Assembly: GCA_945913255.1 (NCBI GenBank)
Contig: CAMEDC010000007.1
Span: 1 to 64,000 of the forward strand
Direction: 5' to 3'
DNA from: an uncultured Lachnospiraceae bacterium
GTDB taxonomy: Bacteria > Bacillota > Clostridia > Lachnospirales > Lachnospiraceae
DNA: 64,000 nt
Positions 27,070 to 36,668 of this stretch are shown here, in pieces. A program made the position numbers and the translations under genes. The notes below the pieces were generated by a model. That model worked only from the letters and a program-made list of their open reading frames with translations. It had not been told where the DNA came from and did not search any database. The stretch's first letter is position 1; the number at the start of each line of letters is the position of its first letter.

Positions 27070-28044
27070 TTATTCTAAAAGACGCTTTACATTCACCATC
27101 CCCCACCCCTGTTGATTCCACGGAATACCAAGGTCTTGCGCCGTATATTGGAGTTTCTTACGGCATTCTTCATTCGACATAAAAGGATATTTTTGTAATG
27201 CAAGTGCAGCTGCGCCGGAAACAATCGGTGTGGCCATTGAAGTCCCACTTTTAGCAACATATGCATTTCTGATATGATCATATAGCTGAATACAATTTAC
27301 ATTGCAGGAAACAATATCTGTTCCCGGTGCTACCAGATCCGGTTTTCTTACATCTGCACCCTCCACTCCACGCCCGGAATAGGTTTCACAGCGCCCGGGA
27401 TTTTCTTTCTGAAAATTTCCGTCATGGCATCCTACTGCTACTACTCTGCCGCTTCCCCCCACAGAAGAAATGGAACCGTTTGCAGGGCCCTTATTGCCTG
27501 CCGCACATACTACAAGGATTCCACTGTCCCAGACAAGGTTAATTTTTTCCTGAAGCGCTTTTTCTTTCCGATTCTCCTCCAGATTTCCGATTCCCACCGA
27601 AATATTCAAAATACGAATTCCATATTTCTCCCTTACAGACAGAATCCAGTCCAGGCCCAGCATCATATGCTCCGCAGAACCGTCTCCTTTTTCATCAAGA
27701 ACCTTTCCGACAACAAGCCTAGCACCCGGTGCCATTCCTCTGTATTTTCCGCGAGATAATTTACCGCTTCCGCAAAGGATACCGCAAACATGGGTACCAT
27801 GTCCGTTATTGTCATACATAAGGTTGCGTTTTTCCAGAAAGTCCCGGAAGCAAAGTATTTTCCCGAATAAATCAGGATGTCTTCCGATTCCTGTATCCAA
27901 TACGGCAATCGTGATGCCGGTTCCACCTGTCAGCTGCTCACCGAAAATGTCTTCTACCTGTTCTCTTACTCTTTGCATAAAAAATCCCGGCTGATATTTA
28001 TTCTTATCATATGCCGGGATTTTTCTTTTGTTATAGATTGTCAT
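27070..28044 (-). CDS. Subtilisin-like serine protease (S8)
   Basis: A 324-residue S8 peptidase with the full triad in order: Asp in AVLDTGIGRHPDL, His in NNGHGTHVCGI, Ser in SGTSMATPIVSGAA, plus the oxyanion Asn in CAAGNKGPAN. There is no signal peptide or propeptide, which points to an intracellular ISP-like protease or one exported by a non-classical route. Two starts are possible. ATG 28044 overlaps the upstream LRR stop by 14 bases and lacks a ribosome site. ATG 27978 (302 residues) lies right after a terminator-like hairpin whose stem holds its only GGGA. The gene is the last of the sortase-LRR locus. Function in surface-protein turnover is only inferred from position. Confidence 0.85.
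   Translation of the reverse strand: MTIYNKRKIPAYDKNKYQPGFFMQRVREQVEDIFGEQLTGGTGITIAVLDTGIGRHPDLFGKILCFRDFLEKRNLMYDNNGHGTHVCGILCGSGKLSRGKYRGMAPGARLVVGKVLDEKGDGSAEHMMLGLDWILSVREKYGIRILNISVGIGNLEENRKEKALQEKINLVWDSGILVVCAAGNKGPANGSISSVGGSGRVVAVGCHDGNFQKENPGRCETYSGRGVEGADVRKPDLVAPGTDIVSCNVNCIQLYDHIRNAYVAKSGTSMATPIVSGAAALALQKYPFMSNEECRKKLQYTAQDLGIPWNQQGWGMVNVKRLLE
27979..28024 (-). terminator. Terminator-like hairpin inside the start of the protease gene
   Basis: A perfect 12-base stem, AAAAATCCCGGC (27980-27991) with GCCGGGATTTTT (28013-28024), around a 21-base loop, with T6 on the minus strand immediately before an ATG at 27978. It would terminate the upstream LRR transcript, yet lies within the longer reading frame of the protease gene. 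Confidence 0.75.
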
Positions 28045-30241
28045 CTGACTCTGTTTTCTTTTTACGATTGGCCGGAATGCAAAGGAATCCTCCTGTAAAA
28101 AGCAATGCAGTACCTGCCAGGTGAACCGCAAAATCCATTCTGCCACTATCTTTTACACCGTGTGCCGCTGCAGCCTGTAAGAAAACCTCTGCCTCTTCCA
28201 GTACCTCCTCTTCCGCCTCACCCACACTGTAAATGCCAATTAGAGACAGATGTGAAGTCTGAATACTGAGTGCCTCTTTCCCATTCAGAAGAACACGCTT
28301 TGCTGCAACAGCTTCCAGCTGACCGTTGCGATCTGTTGTCACAACTTTCAGTTCTTTTCCTAAAAAAGTATCCTGAACAGGAATGATAACTGTCAGCATC
28401 TGTCGGCCCAGTTTTGTCAGCGGGATGCCGCTGCTGTCCGTCAATTTCCATTCGTAAATTTCCATGCTCTCCGGCATGGCTTCCTCCATTGCTCTCTCCC
28501 ATGCTTTTCGAAGTACACTTTCATCTTCCGCTCTGCTGATTGTCAATTCATACGTTTTATCCGCACCTTCCAGTCTGGCACAGGCTCCCTCCTTACCGAT
28601 AACCGTAACGCCGGAGGTGCTGTTTCCTTTGCTGCTTTCCGCAGTTATGTTATCTTCCTTTTCTGCAGTCATTACGCGATAAGATTCATTGGAAAGTCTG
28701 GTGGCAGAAGGTTCATAGCTCTGTTCGGGACGTTCCCCTTCCAATTCAGTCTCAACGCCATCAAACGCACGCAATCCCAATTCTTTTACAGTTGCCGGGA
28801 TGGAAACATTTGCATTGGTAACTCCACAGAAAGCTCTGTCTTTAATCTTTTCCACTCCCTGATTCAGCTGAATGGTTTTCAACCCGGTACAGTCCTCAAA
28901 AGCAGCTTCTCCGATTACTCTGACGCTTTCAGGCAGCTTCAGGCTTTCAATTTCTTTGTGTCCTTGAAACACTTCCGCTGCAATCACGCGGACTCCCTCC
29001 GGTACAGATACTTCAGTATTGTTCCCCCTGTAAGCAATCAGCACGCCTCCGCTTATGAGAAAGTCCTCTTCTGAATCGTCCCGCAGAAAGTTCTCCACCC
29101 ATCCAGTTTTTGCAAAAGCCATCGGTGCTACATTGCAGACAGTATCAGGAATTACCACTTCTCTCAGATTATCGCAATGATAGAATGCTCCAAAAGCAAT
29201 ATCCGTAACGCCATCCGGTAATTTGATTTCCGAAAGCGAACTTCTGGCAAAAGCAAATTCTCCAATTTCCACGATTCCTTCCGGCAACAGCAGTTTTTCC
29301 AGTTCATTGTCTCTATAATAAGCCTGGTCTGCCACTATGCTCCCATCCACTATTGTGTATTTGGGAATGGCTTCTGTAATCATTTCAGGTTTTACCGCTT
29401 CCTGTGATTCTTCCGGACTTTGTTCAGTTTTCTGCACTTCTTCTGTTTTCTGCTCTGTTTCCTGTCTTACCGCAAGGTTTCCTGCATCGAGAAATACTAC
29501 TGCTCTGTTTCCAACCACATGCGTTGAGCCAAGCGTATTTCCGTATGTCTCCGTCGGAACCGTGGTTGCCTGCGGAGTTGGTGTTGTATTTGGCAAAGGT
29601 GTGCTCGGTACACTTTCCTCCTGATTTCCGCTTTCATCCTCTTTGCCGTACCCGGGTACATCCTCATATTCCGGCATTTCCTTCTGTTTTTCATAAAATG
29701 CCTGTGCAAAGCTGTCAGCCGCACTGCCCTCCTGACAATGAATCGTCAGTTTTGCACATCCGTCAAAGGCGCTCTCATGAATTTTTACTGTTTCCACAGG
29801 AATGGATATATCCGTCATATTGACGCAATCGCCGAATGCCTGCGCACCGATTGCCGTTACGTTGGCCGGTACTGACATTTGTCTGAGTCCCTTACAGCCG
29901 GCAAAAGCGTAGTCGCCAATCTCATTCAGTCCTTTTCCCAGAACAACTGTATCAAGGCTGTCACATCCCCAAAAAGCATAAGCTTCAATCCGCTTTACTG
30001 AATTCGGTAACACGACAAGTTCAATCCCAGCCTTATCTTCAAAAGCACTCTCTCCGATTACTTCAACCGTATCAGGAACAGACACGTTTTTCTCCGTGCC
30101 GCGATACCTCACAAGTTTGCTTCCCTCCATTACAAAATCGGAAGCAGATGACGCCGCATCTGCTTCCGAAACAGGAAGCGTCATGATAACCAGTGCCGCT
30201 ATGATAAGCATAACACCTAAGAGCCGCTTTCTCTTTCTCAT
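28031..30241 (-). CDS. BspA-type leucine-rich repeat surface protein
   Basis: A 736-residue exported protein: signal peptide (about 1-31, RKRKRLLGVMLIIAALVIMT), LRR_5/BspA-type repeats in two blocks (about 40-185 and 300-520, units such as AFEDCTGLKTIQLNQGVEKI), a Thr/Pro/Gln-rich linker between them, a beta-rich region and a C-terminal hydrophobic helix followed by RKKK (about 700-728). The tail has the shape of a sortase signal but I see no LPXTG-like motif: the expected place reads VKDSGR. It may be anchored only by the helix. BspA-type repeats are associated with adhesion and host interaction in gut bacteria. The gene follows the 1754-residue LRR gene by 31 bases. Confidence 0.85.
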   Translation of the reverse strand: MRKRKRLLGVMLIIAALVIMTLPVSEADAASSASDFVMEGSKLVRYRGTEKNVSVPDTVEVIGESAFEDKAGIELVVLPNSVKRIEAYAFWGCDSLDTVVLGKGLNEIGDYAFAGCKGLRQMSVPANVTAIGAQAFGDCVNMTDISIPVETVKIHESAFDGCAKLTIHCQEGSAADSFAQAFYEKQKEMPEYEDVPGYGKEDESGNQEESVPSTPLPNTTPTPQATTVPTETYGNTLGSTHVVGNRAVVFLDAGNLAVRQETEQKTEEVQKTEQSPEESQEAVKPEMITEAIPKYTIVDGSIVADQAYYRDNELEKLLLPEGIVEIGEFAFARSSLSEIKLPDGVTDIAFGAFYHCDNLREVVIPDTVCNVAPMAFAKTGWVENFLRDDSEEDFLISGGVLIAYRGNNTEVSVPEGVRVIAAEVFQGHKEIESLKLPESVRVIGEAAFEDCTGLKTIQLNQGVEKIKDRAFCGVTNANVSIPATVKELGLRAFDGVETELEGERPEQSYEPSATRLSNESYRVMTAEKEDNITAESSKGNSTSGVTVIGKEGACARLEGADKTYELTISRAEDESVLRKAWERAMEEAMPESMEIYEWKLTDSSGIPLTKLGRQMLTVIIPVQDTFLGKELKVVTTDRNGQLEAVAAKRVLLNGKEALSIQTSHLSLIGIYSVGEAEEEVLEEAEVFLQAAAAHGVKDSGRMDFAVHLAGTALLFTGGFLCIPANRKKKTESDDNL

Positions 30242-30272
30242 ATTCCTTCCCTTTACCGTTCCTTCAAGTACA

Positions 30273-33200
30273 TCAGGCTGCTTTTACTTTTACCTTTTTT
30301 CTTTTTCCGGTGTCCTTCTGCATAAATAAGACAAAGGATATGCAGGCAAGTCCCATTGACAGGAACCATTTGGGATGAATACCGTCACCCGTCTTTGGCG
30401 TGCTGTCAGCTATCGTTCCTGCGGAAAGATTGCTGGTATCCACATATATCACGTAAGGTGAAAAATGCTCCGCTGTAAAGGTAACACAGGATACTCCGTT
30501 AATCGTTGTAAACTTGGGTGCCAATTTGTCCAGCCTGTCATTTACCACACCTGCTACCTTATTATTTCCCGCATAGGTAATCAATGAATCCGGCAGCGGA
30601 AGCGTAATACTGATGGACAGTCCTCTTGTATCCGTGATTTTGCTGGTTCCCGTAGAATCATACAGCGAAATGTCCATCGGGAAATATTTGATATTTGTCA
30701 AATCATTTCCGTACTCAGCCATTAGCGCTTTCAAAACTGCTTCGGATGCCGAACTGCTCTCCGAAATCTTTATGGTAAAGTTATCAGAGGAGCCGTTTAC
30801 CGTCGCAGAAACCACGCCTGTGTTCGATAAACCGTTTTTGTCAATTACAACCGTAGTACCACCCTTGTTCACCGTTCCCGTAGAACCATTCGGCCGGTTC
30901 GTATTTGTATTAGAGCTGTTCCCGCTCACGGTACTGCTTCCGCTGCTGCTCTTTTTCTTATAGTTGGCCGTCACGGTCACATTCTCAGACGGCATGGTTA
31001 CCACCGTAGCAGAAAGTGCTTTGCTCGCCATAACCGTATTGGAAGGTTGAACACTCCAATTGCTGAATTCCAGTCCGCTTGCAGGGTCATCTGCCACAAC
31101 AATAGGCTGACTGCCCGCGACATAGCTTCCGGAGCCGCTTCCGTTTACAACTGTTAATGTATAATAAGTAGTCGATGTCCCGGAACCGCTTCCCGAGCCA
31201 CTTCCAGAACCGCTTCCCGAGCTGCTTCCGGAACCGCTTCCAGAACCGCTTCCCGAGCCGCTTCCGGACCCACTTCCAGAATTGCTTCCAGAACCTGATT
31301 CTGCCGTATAGGTTGCAACGACATCACGATCCGCTGTAATATTGGTCAGAGATGGCATCCATCCGGAAAAGGTATAACCTTCTCTCGCAGGTGCCGAAAT
31401 ATTGGGAGCATTCCCCCCCTCTACAACACTGTAGGTATCTAGCAGTGTTCCGTCATAGGAATAATATCTCACTGTGTAAATACCCGTTGTCCCATCCGCG
31501 ACATACTGTGCATAGGTATCCGTAGGTTCCGTTACATTTACAGGGGACGGAAGCCATCCTGTAAAGCTGTATCCTGCCTTTGTTACGGGTGCATCCAGAA
31601 GCGGTCCGCTCTCACCGGATGATACATAAGTCGAATAAAACAGCTGCTTCTCTCCTGCATCATCATAATAAAAATAACGTATCTGATACCCTTCCTTATA
31701 TTCCGCATACACAGTCGTGTCCGCCGTAATATTTGTCAGTGTTCCGCGCCATCCCGTAAAAGTGTATCCCTCTCTTTTTGGCTCCTTGAAGTTCATGGCA
31801 GCGTCTGCTCCGTCTTCCACATACTCTGTAGCATAAACGGAATCATCATAATCAATATAAGTTACAAGATGCTTGCCATATCCTTCTGGCGGTGTTTTAT
31901 AAACGGCTGTGACAACGGTATCTACATAAATTTCCGAAAAATCTGTATCCCAACAGTCAAAAACATATCCCGTCTTTCCGGCCGGTTCCGGTGCTGTTGC
32001 AGCATTTCCGCGCTGCACGGTCTGCGTATCTACCGGTACATTCTGTCCCAGTTCTTCATTCCAGTCGCGGAAGGTAACCGTATAATAGTACACCGGTACA
32101 ACAGTCTTTGCATTGAACTTGTATGTCTCTGCATACTGGTACAACGGACTTCCTTCAGGCGCATAAATGGTCACATAATTGTTGTAGGTGGTATCGGTAT
32201 TACTCGTCAACTTTGATGTGTCAAGTGCATCCACAATAATTCCATCTGTTGCTCCCGGCTCAATCAGAGCTACATTCTGCGCACCGCTGATTTCCTTGAC
32301 ATAACTTCCTCGAAAAGCATCCTTTTGAATGATTACCTGAGATGCTGTCGCTGCAGAGGGCAAATCCACAAAGGTCAGCGATTTTGTATCCGCAAATGCC
32401 CTCACTGGAATTTTTGCAATTGCCGAACCGGACAAATCTATGTATGTCAGTTTCGTATTTTGGAATGCTTCCGGCTCCATCCTGGTTACGGCAGTCATAT
32501 CATCATTATCGGAATTAACACGACTGGTCCTACCTTCCAGACATTCAATCAGACTCGTTTTCATACCCGATGTCAGTCCATAAAGGAGAGAATTTTCACA
32601 GGTAAAATAGGAGCTGTCCTGGAAATCTACATATGACAATTTCTCGCATCCTGCAAACGGACGAATTCCAAGGCTCTGCACACTGCCAGACAGAGAAACA
32701 TTTTCCAGCGCCTTACAGCCGCTAAATGCATGATTTCCTATCGTTAGAGTACCTCCGTTAATCTGAACCTCCTTCAATCCCTCATCATCTGTAAACGCAC
32801 CTTCCGCAACGGAAGTTGTATCGCCGTACAGGTAGATTGCCGAAAGCTTCGGACATCCGGCGAAATCACTCTTTTCCGGAACCACTGTAGGAAAACCATC
32901 GGAATCCAAATCTGCTTCGCCATCCCCATTCGCATCCTTATATCCCGCCTCGATTGCAGTCAGCCCGTAACAGTACACCGGAAATTCTGATACATCCCCC
33001 GGGTCATTCGTTTTTCCATAGAATAATCCGTCTTTAATTGCATCGACACCGGAAGGGATTGTCAGACTCTTCGACGCATTGATAAAGGTTTCCTGATCTT
33101 CTGTCAGATTTGCTGTGGCACTGTTCATATTGCTAATTGCATCCCTGGCAGCCGCCTGTTCCTCAGAAGATAGATACGGCTTTGTTGCATAGGTGTCCAA

Positions 33201-35537
33201 ATCTGACTGTGTCGGGAAATCCACAAGCTCACTATAACCTGTTTGCGTACTTGTATCATAATGATACTGAACTGTCAGGCAGGTTGGCCAGCCACTCAAG
33301 TACTCAATAAAGCTGAGTGCCTGAGAACCCGTACTGTATCTCCCGGCATAACTCATTGCATAATTATATGCTGTTATGTCAGAACCTATCGTACCCACAA
33401 AATGTAGTTGCGTATACGGTGTATTATCGGGGTTCGTCATGGAATCTTTGTTGCTACAGCTGCTCTCATGGTTTGTCACCTGCTGTGTCAAAAAGGCATC
33501 CGTCCCTATTTCCACCGTATCTGTATCAAAATAAACATATTCCAGATTATGACAGCCCTGGAAAGCTCTTGCTCCAATCGTCTGAATTGTCGAGGCAATT
33601 TTAATTTCTTTCAAAGAACAATGATCCCTGAATGCTTCCTCTCCGATATTTGCAATATAGTACTTACCTATATAATTGGGAAAATTCAGGCTTGTAACCA
33701 CATCGTTAAATTGCGCGGAAAGCAATGTATTTCCGTTATCAACCTGATAGGTTACGGTTGGGTTCCCGGTACCATTTTCTTTTTTTGTCAGTTCATAAAT
33801 TTCCTGGTCCAGATATTTAAAGGAAACTTCATTGTCCGTACAGGTTTGATGCACCTTGCTGTCCGAAGGTCCTTCCAGATAGAACTTCTCTGTTACTCCA
33901 AGCTTGAAGGCTTCCCAGGTAAAATCACAGGTAGTGGAGTCAATCACATTGAACTGTGTATTTTCTGTCCTGATCCATTCCAGGGAACTGCATCCCTCAA
34001 AAGTACTTAATTCAACAGTCTCACTATATCCTCGCGGAAAAATAAGTGTTTTCAGCATGGAACAGTTCTGGAATACATAAGAGCCCATACTATTCAGGGA
34101 TCCGTTCCCGGTGCTGGCAAGGTTGACTGATTCCAACGACCAACACCCCTTAAACGCGCCGTCTCCAATGCTTGTCACATTGATTGGCAGTGTGAATTCC
34201 GTGAGCCCCTGGCAGTCCTTAAATGCATATGCCCCAATGGTCTTGATATTACATTCATCCGGCAGGTTGATTTGAGTCATGTTTCGGCAGTTATCGAAAG
34301 CGTGATTTCCGATGGTGTTCAGACCGTTTTCCAGCGTGATGCTTTTCAGTGCCGTACATCCGTAAAAGGCATAGTCACCGATTCCGGACAAATTAGAACC
34401 TACAATCAATGTTCCGATATTACCGTTGCTCTGGAAAATACCCTGTTCAGGAGATGTAATAATACCGTTAGTATTGACATCTGTATTTATTTGCCAACCG
34501 CCGGTCTTGGTTTTCAGATATTGATTACCGATATAGATTACTTCAGCATCCTTTATTCTACCATATTGTCCGTCTGGCGCAGCTACAGCCGGCGATACTG
34601 TGCTAAATCCGGTTTCTGCATTCCCCTGCGGTTTGTAATCACTCGTTGCATAGTAGTAAAGATTTACAGCATTCTCCCACTCACTTATTTTACTGTAGTT
34701 GCAGGGAGCATAATAAGTATATGATGTTACGGTAACTGTTTCCATGGCATTTGCCTGTGTGTACTGACCCTGCTGCAAATTCTGGTCAATCCATGTCTGG
34801 GGAACTGCTTCTCCATATGCATTTCCGCTGTTATAGTAGGGGCTGTTTGAATCTGTTACTGTAATAATGTATAGTAAATTTCCTGTTGCATCCTTTTTTT
34901 GCACTTCTTCTGTCGTATCGGTCTTTGTATAATACTGCGTCGGCGTATCCGTCTGATAGAACAGATAATTTCCGGATTTTCCAACCGCAACAAATCCGGT
35001 GGCTGTACCATCGTTTTCATTATAGTTCAGATAGGCATCCATGGTATTTGGTATGGTAAGGGTACCGTTTGGAAGGCTTCCGATATGATTATAACCCAGA
35101 ATCACTGCAAATTTAGTACCCGAGCCATTCTCATCACCGGTAGAATCCACATAAGCGAACTGAAAGTCACCATCACCTGTGGAATAGATAGTGGTATTCG
35201 TTTTGCAGATTGGTATATCAGAAGACACACCGATATTGGGTAGCGTTACAGATTCGTTTTTCGTATTGAGGAACACACTTTTTGCGGTGGCAGTTGTCGA
35301 TATCGGATACTTCTCACTGTGTACAGAACTATCCCCATCATGATAGCCGGAGTTTACCACATGCGTATAAGATTTGACGCCATTCGCATCCGTTGATACA
35401 GCAGCCTGTGTATTACCACCCTCTATACTGTCCGTCGGGATTGCCGCCACCACAAGTGCCGATACAAGAAAAAGAGCTCCCAGCGTTTTTCTTACCTGCT
35501 TTTTCAATCTTCTGGATTTCTTCTTTTTTACAGCCAT
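30273..35537 (-). CDS. Giant LRR and beta-repeat surface protein with TPKTG sorting signal
   Basis: A 1754-residue surface protein. In order: signal peptide (about 1-45, TLGALFLVSALVVAAIP), a region without clear repeats, BspA-type LRR blocks (about 360-510, 600-680, 820-1080), four Listeria-Bacteroides-type beta repeats (about 1140-1400, units such as REGYTFTGWRGTLTNITADT), a Ser-Gly linker, one more divergent beta repeat, a conserved-looking domain, and a cell-wall signal: TPKTGD, a hydrophobic helix and KRKKVKVK. The sorting motif is not LPXTG but resembles the (S/P)PXTG used by class B-like sortases of Clostridia. A sortase gene ends 17 bases upstream and is the likely partner. I chose the ATG at 35537, with GGAGG six bases upstream. 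Confidence 0.88.
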   Translation of the reverse strand: MAVKKKKSRRLKKQVRKTLGALFLVSALVVAAIPTDSIEGGNTQAAVSTDANGVKSYTHVVNSGYHDGDSSVHSEKYPISTTATAKSVFLNTKNESVTLPNIGVSSDIPICKTNTTIYSTGDGDFQFAYVDSTGDENGSGTKFAVILGYNHIGSLPNGTLTIPNTMDAYLNYNENDGTATGFVAVGKSGNYLFYQTDTPTQYYTKTDTTEEVQKKDATGNLLYIITVTDSNSPYYNSGNAYGEAVPQTWIDQNLQQGQYTQANAMETVTVTSYTYYAPCNYSKISEWENAVNLYYYATSDYKPQGNAETGFSTVSPAVAAPDGQYGRIKDAEVIYIGNQYLKTKTGGWQINTDVNTNGIITSPEQGIFQSNGNIGTLIVGSNLSGIGDYAFYGCTALKSITLENGLNTIGNHAFDNCRNMTQINLPDECNIKTIGAYAFKDCQGLTEFTLPINVTSIGDGAFKGCWSLESVNLASTGNGSLNSMGSYVFQNCSMLKTLIFPRGYSETVELSTFEGCSSLEWIRTENTQFNVIDSTTCDFTWEAFKLGVTEKFYLEGPSDSKVHQTCTDNEVSFKYLDQEIYELTKKENGTGNPTVTYQVDNGNTLLSAQFNDVVTSLNFPNYIGKYYIANIGEEAFRDHCSLKEIKIASTIQTIGARAFQGCHNLEYVYFDTDTVEIGTDAFLTQQVTNHESSCSNKDSMTNPDNTPYTQLHFVGTIGSDITAYNYAMSYAGRYSTGSQALSFIEYLSGWPTCLTVQYHYDTSTQTGYSELVDFPTQSDLDTYATKPYLSSEEQAAARDAISNMNSATANLTEDQETFINASKSLTIPSGVDAIKDGLFYGKTNDPGDVSEFPVYCYGLTAIEAGYKDANGDGEADLDSDGFPTVVPEKSDFAGCPKLSAIYLYGDTTSVAEGAFTDDEGLKEVQINGGTLTIGNHAFSGCKALENVSLSGSVQSLGIRPFAGCEKLSYVDFQDSSYFTCENSLLYGLTSGMKTSLIECLEGRTSRVNSDNDDMTAVTRMEPEAFQNTKLTYIDLSGSAIAKIPVRAFADTKSLTFVDLPSAATASQVIIQKDAFRGSYVKEISGAQNVALIEPGATDGIIVDALDTSKLTSNTDTTYNNYVTIYAPEGSPLYQYAETYKFNAKTVVPVYYYTVTFRDWNEELGQNVPVDTQTVQRGNAATAPEPAGKTGYVFDCWDTDFSEIYVDTVVTAVYKTPPEGYGKHLVTYIDYDDSVYATEYVEDGADAAMNFKEPKREGYTFTGWRGTLTNITADTTVYAEYKEGYQIRYFYYDDAGEKQLFYSTYVSSGESGPLLDAPVTKAGYSFTGWLPSPVNVTEPTDTYAQYVADGTTGIYTVRYYSYDGTLLDTYSVVEGGNAPNISAPAREGYTFSGWMPSLTNITADRDVVATYTAESGSGSNSGSGSGSGSGSGSGSGSGSSSGSGSGSGSGSGSGTSTTYYTLTVVNGSGSGSYVAGSQPIVVADDPASGLEFSNWSVQPSNTVMASKALSATVVTMPSENVTVTANYKKKSSSGSSTVSGNSSNTNTNRPNGSTGTVNKGGTTVVIDKNGLSNTGVVSATVNGSSDNFTIKISESSSASEAVLKALMAEYGNDLTNIKYFPMDISLYDSTGTSKITDTRGLSISITLPLPDSLITYAGNNKVAGVVNDRLDKLAPKFTTINGVSCVTFTAEHFSPYVIYVDTSNLSAGTIADSTPKTGDGIHPKWFLSMGLACISFVLFMQKDTGKRKKVKVKAA
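31180..31296 (-). repeat. Ser-Gly coding tandem repeat
   Basis: About 115 bases of six- and twelve-base units of the type GGAAGCGGTTCC encode a run of about 40 Ser/Gly residues between the beta repeats of the giant surface protein. Units differ at third positions. Such tracts can change length by slippage in multiples of six bases without breaking the frame. Confidence 0.85.
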
Positions 35538-35553
35538 TTTGCCCTCCACTACC

Positions 35554-36615
35554 TTATCTGTCCTCTTCAATTCTTTTCGCCACAACAACAAATCTTCCGT
35601 TTGTCTCCTGATAGTCACAGGTGGAAAGTGTCAGCAGCCTGTCTCCGTACTCTGCCGTCACACCTGTATCATACAGTGACATTTCAGCCATTTCCTTCAT
35701 ATAAGACGAAAATTCCTGCTCTCCGTTTGCGTCAATGAACTGATAATATTTAAAAACGATTTCATCTTCTCTGTATACCCGCGACCGGAATACATACATC
35801 ACCTGATAAAGACCCTTCTCATAAATGGTATCAAACTGTATGTAAGGATGGTCTTTATAGTAGGATTCTTTTTCATAATCGTCCAGATTTCCAAACATCT
35901 GGCCACTCCGCATATGATGTCCGTAAATAATAAAGTTTGTGCTCGGTTTCAGTACATCACAATCCTTGTCCATAAATATGGATCCGTTTTTGTCATATTC
36001 CTGATTCAGATTATGGTCAAGATAATACTCGTTGTCCGAGGTCTGCATAACCGGATAATCTATATTTGTATCGTCAATTTTTATCCATCCGATTAGCTTT
36101 TTGTTCTTATTTAATAAATTTTTATATTCCTCAAGTACCTCTTTCTCTTCCTGCTTTTTGTCCAGCGTATACTGAGGGGTAGGTACAGGTGCCTTAGATG
36201 CACTCACCGGCTTTTCCTTTAAATTGCTGAGTTCCTCATAGCTATTACTTGTCCTCTGGTTAAACCAGGAATAGATTCCCACATATCCCAGGCAGATTAC
36301 TGCTCCCAGGCTGCACAGGACAATTACCAGCCTTCTGCGCTTTTCCTGCTTTTTCAGTTCCTCACGGACGTAAGATTCCATCCGGCTCTTTTTCAACAGT
36401 TCTTCCACTTCTTCGCGGAAATCCTTACCAAGCAATGTATAAAAATGGTATTTCCCGTTTTGCAGATCCCTGTTCAGCCGTTCCAAAGCTGCTTTGTTCT
36501 GCATATTTGTTGTCTGTTTTATCTTATCTATGGAAGCCTTGTCACGAAGGGCTCTTGTATATTCCGCCCTGCTTTCAAAATGTCTTCCGTTAACCTCAAA
36601 ATCGTTCTGAGTCAT
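35554..36615 (-). CDS. Class B-type sortase with a cytoplasmic N-terminal extension
   Basis: A 353-residue transpeptidase. The sortase core (about 165-350) has the catalytic His in IIYGHHM, Cys in TLSTCDY and Arg in GRFVVVAKR; the class B-like length and the IGWIKIDDTNIDYPVMQ motif fit. It should join sorted surface proteins to peptidoglycan. Unusually, about 95 charged, helical residues precede the membrane helix (about 97-117, LVIVLCSLGAVICLGYVGIY), whereas most sortases have almost none; that part must be cytoplasmic. The next gene encodes a protein with a TPKTG signal, the obvious substrate. AAGGG precedes the start. Confidence 0.9.
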   Translation of the reverse strand: MTQNDFEVNGRHFESRAEYTRALRDKASIDKIKQTTNMQNKAALERLNRDLQNGKYHFYTLLGKDFREEVEELLKKSRMESYVREELKKQEKRRRLVIVLCSLGAVICLGYVGIYSWFNQRTSNSYEELSNLKEKPVSASKAPVPTPQYTLDKKQEEKEVLEEYKNLLNKNKKLIGWIKIDDTNIDYPVMQTSDNEYYLDHNLNQEYDKNGSIFMDKDCDVLKPSTNFIIYGHHMRSGQMFGNLDDYEKESYYKDHPYIQFDTIYEKGLYQVMYVFRSRVYREDEIVFKYYQFIDANGEQEFSSYMKEMAEMSLYDTGVTAEYGDRLLTLSTCDYQETNGRFVVVAKRIEEDR

Positions 36616-36668
36616 TTCATTTCCCTTATAACTATAAATACAGCAATATTATCATATACTATATCTCT

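Noticed and set aside
31180-31296. Short tandem units as a possible CRISPR array
   Set aside because: Units are 6-12 bases with no spacers and encode an in-frame Ser-Gly linker.
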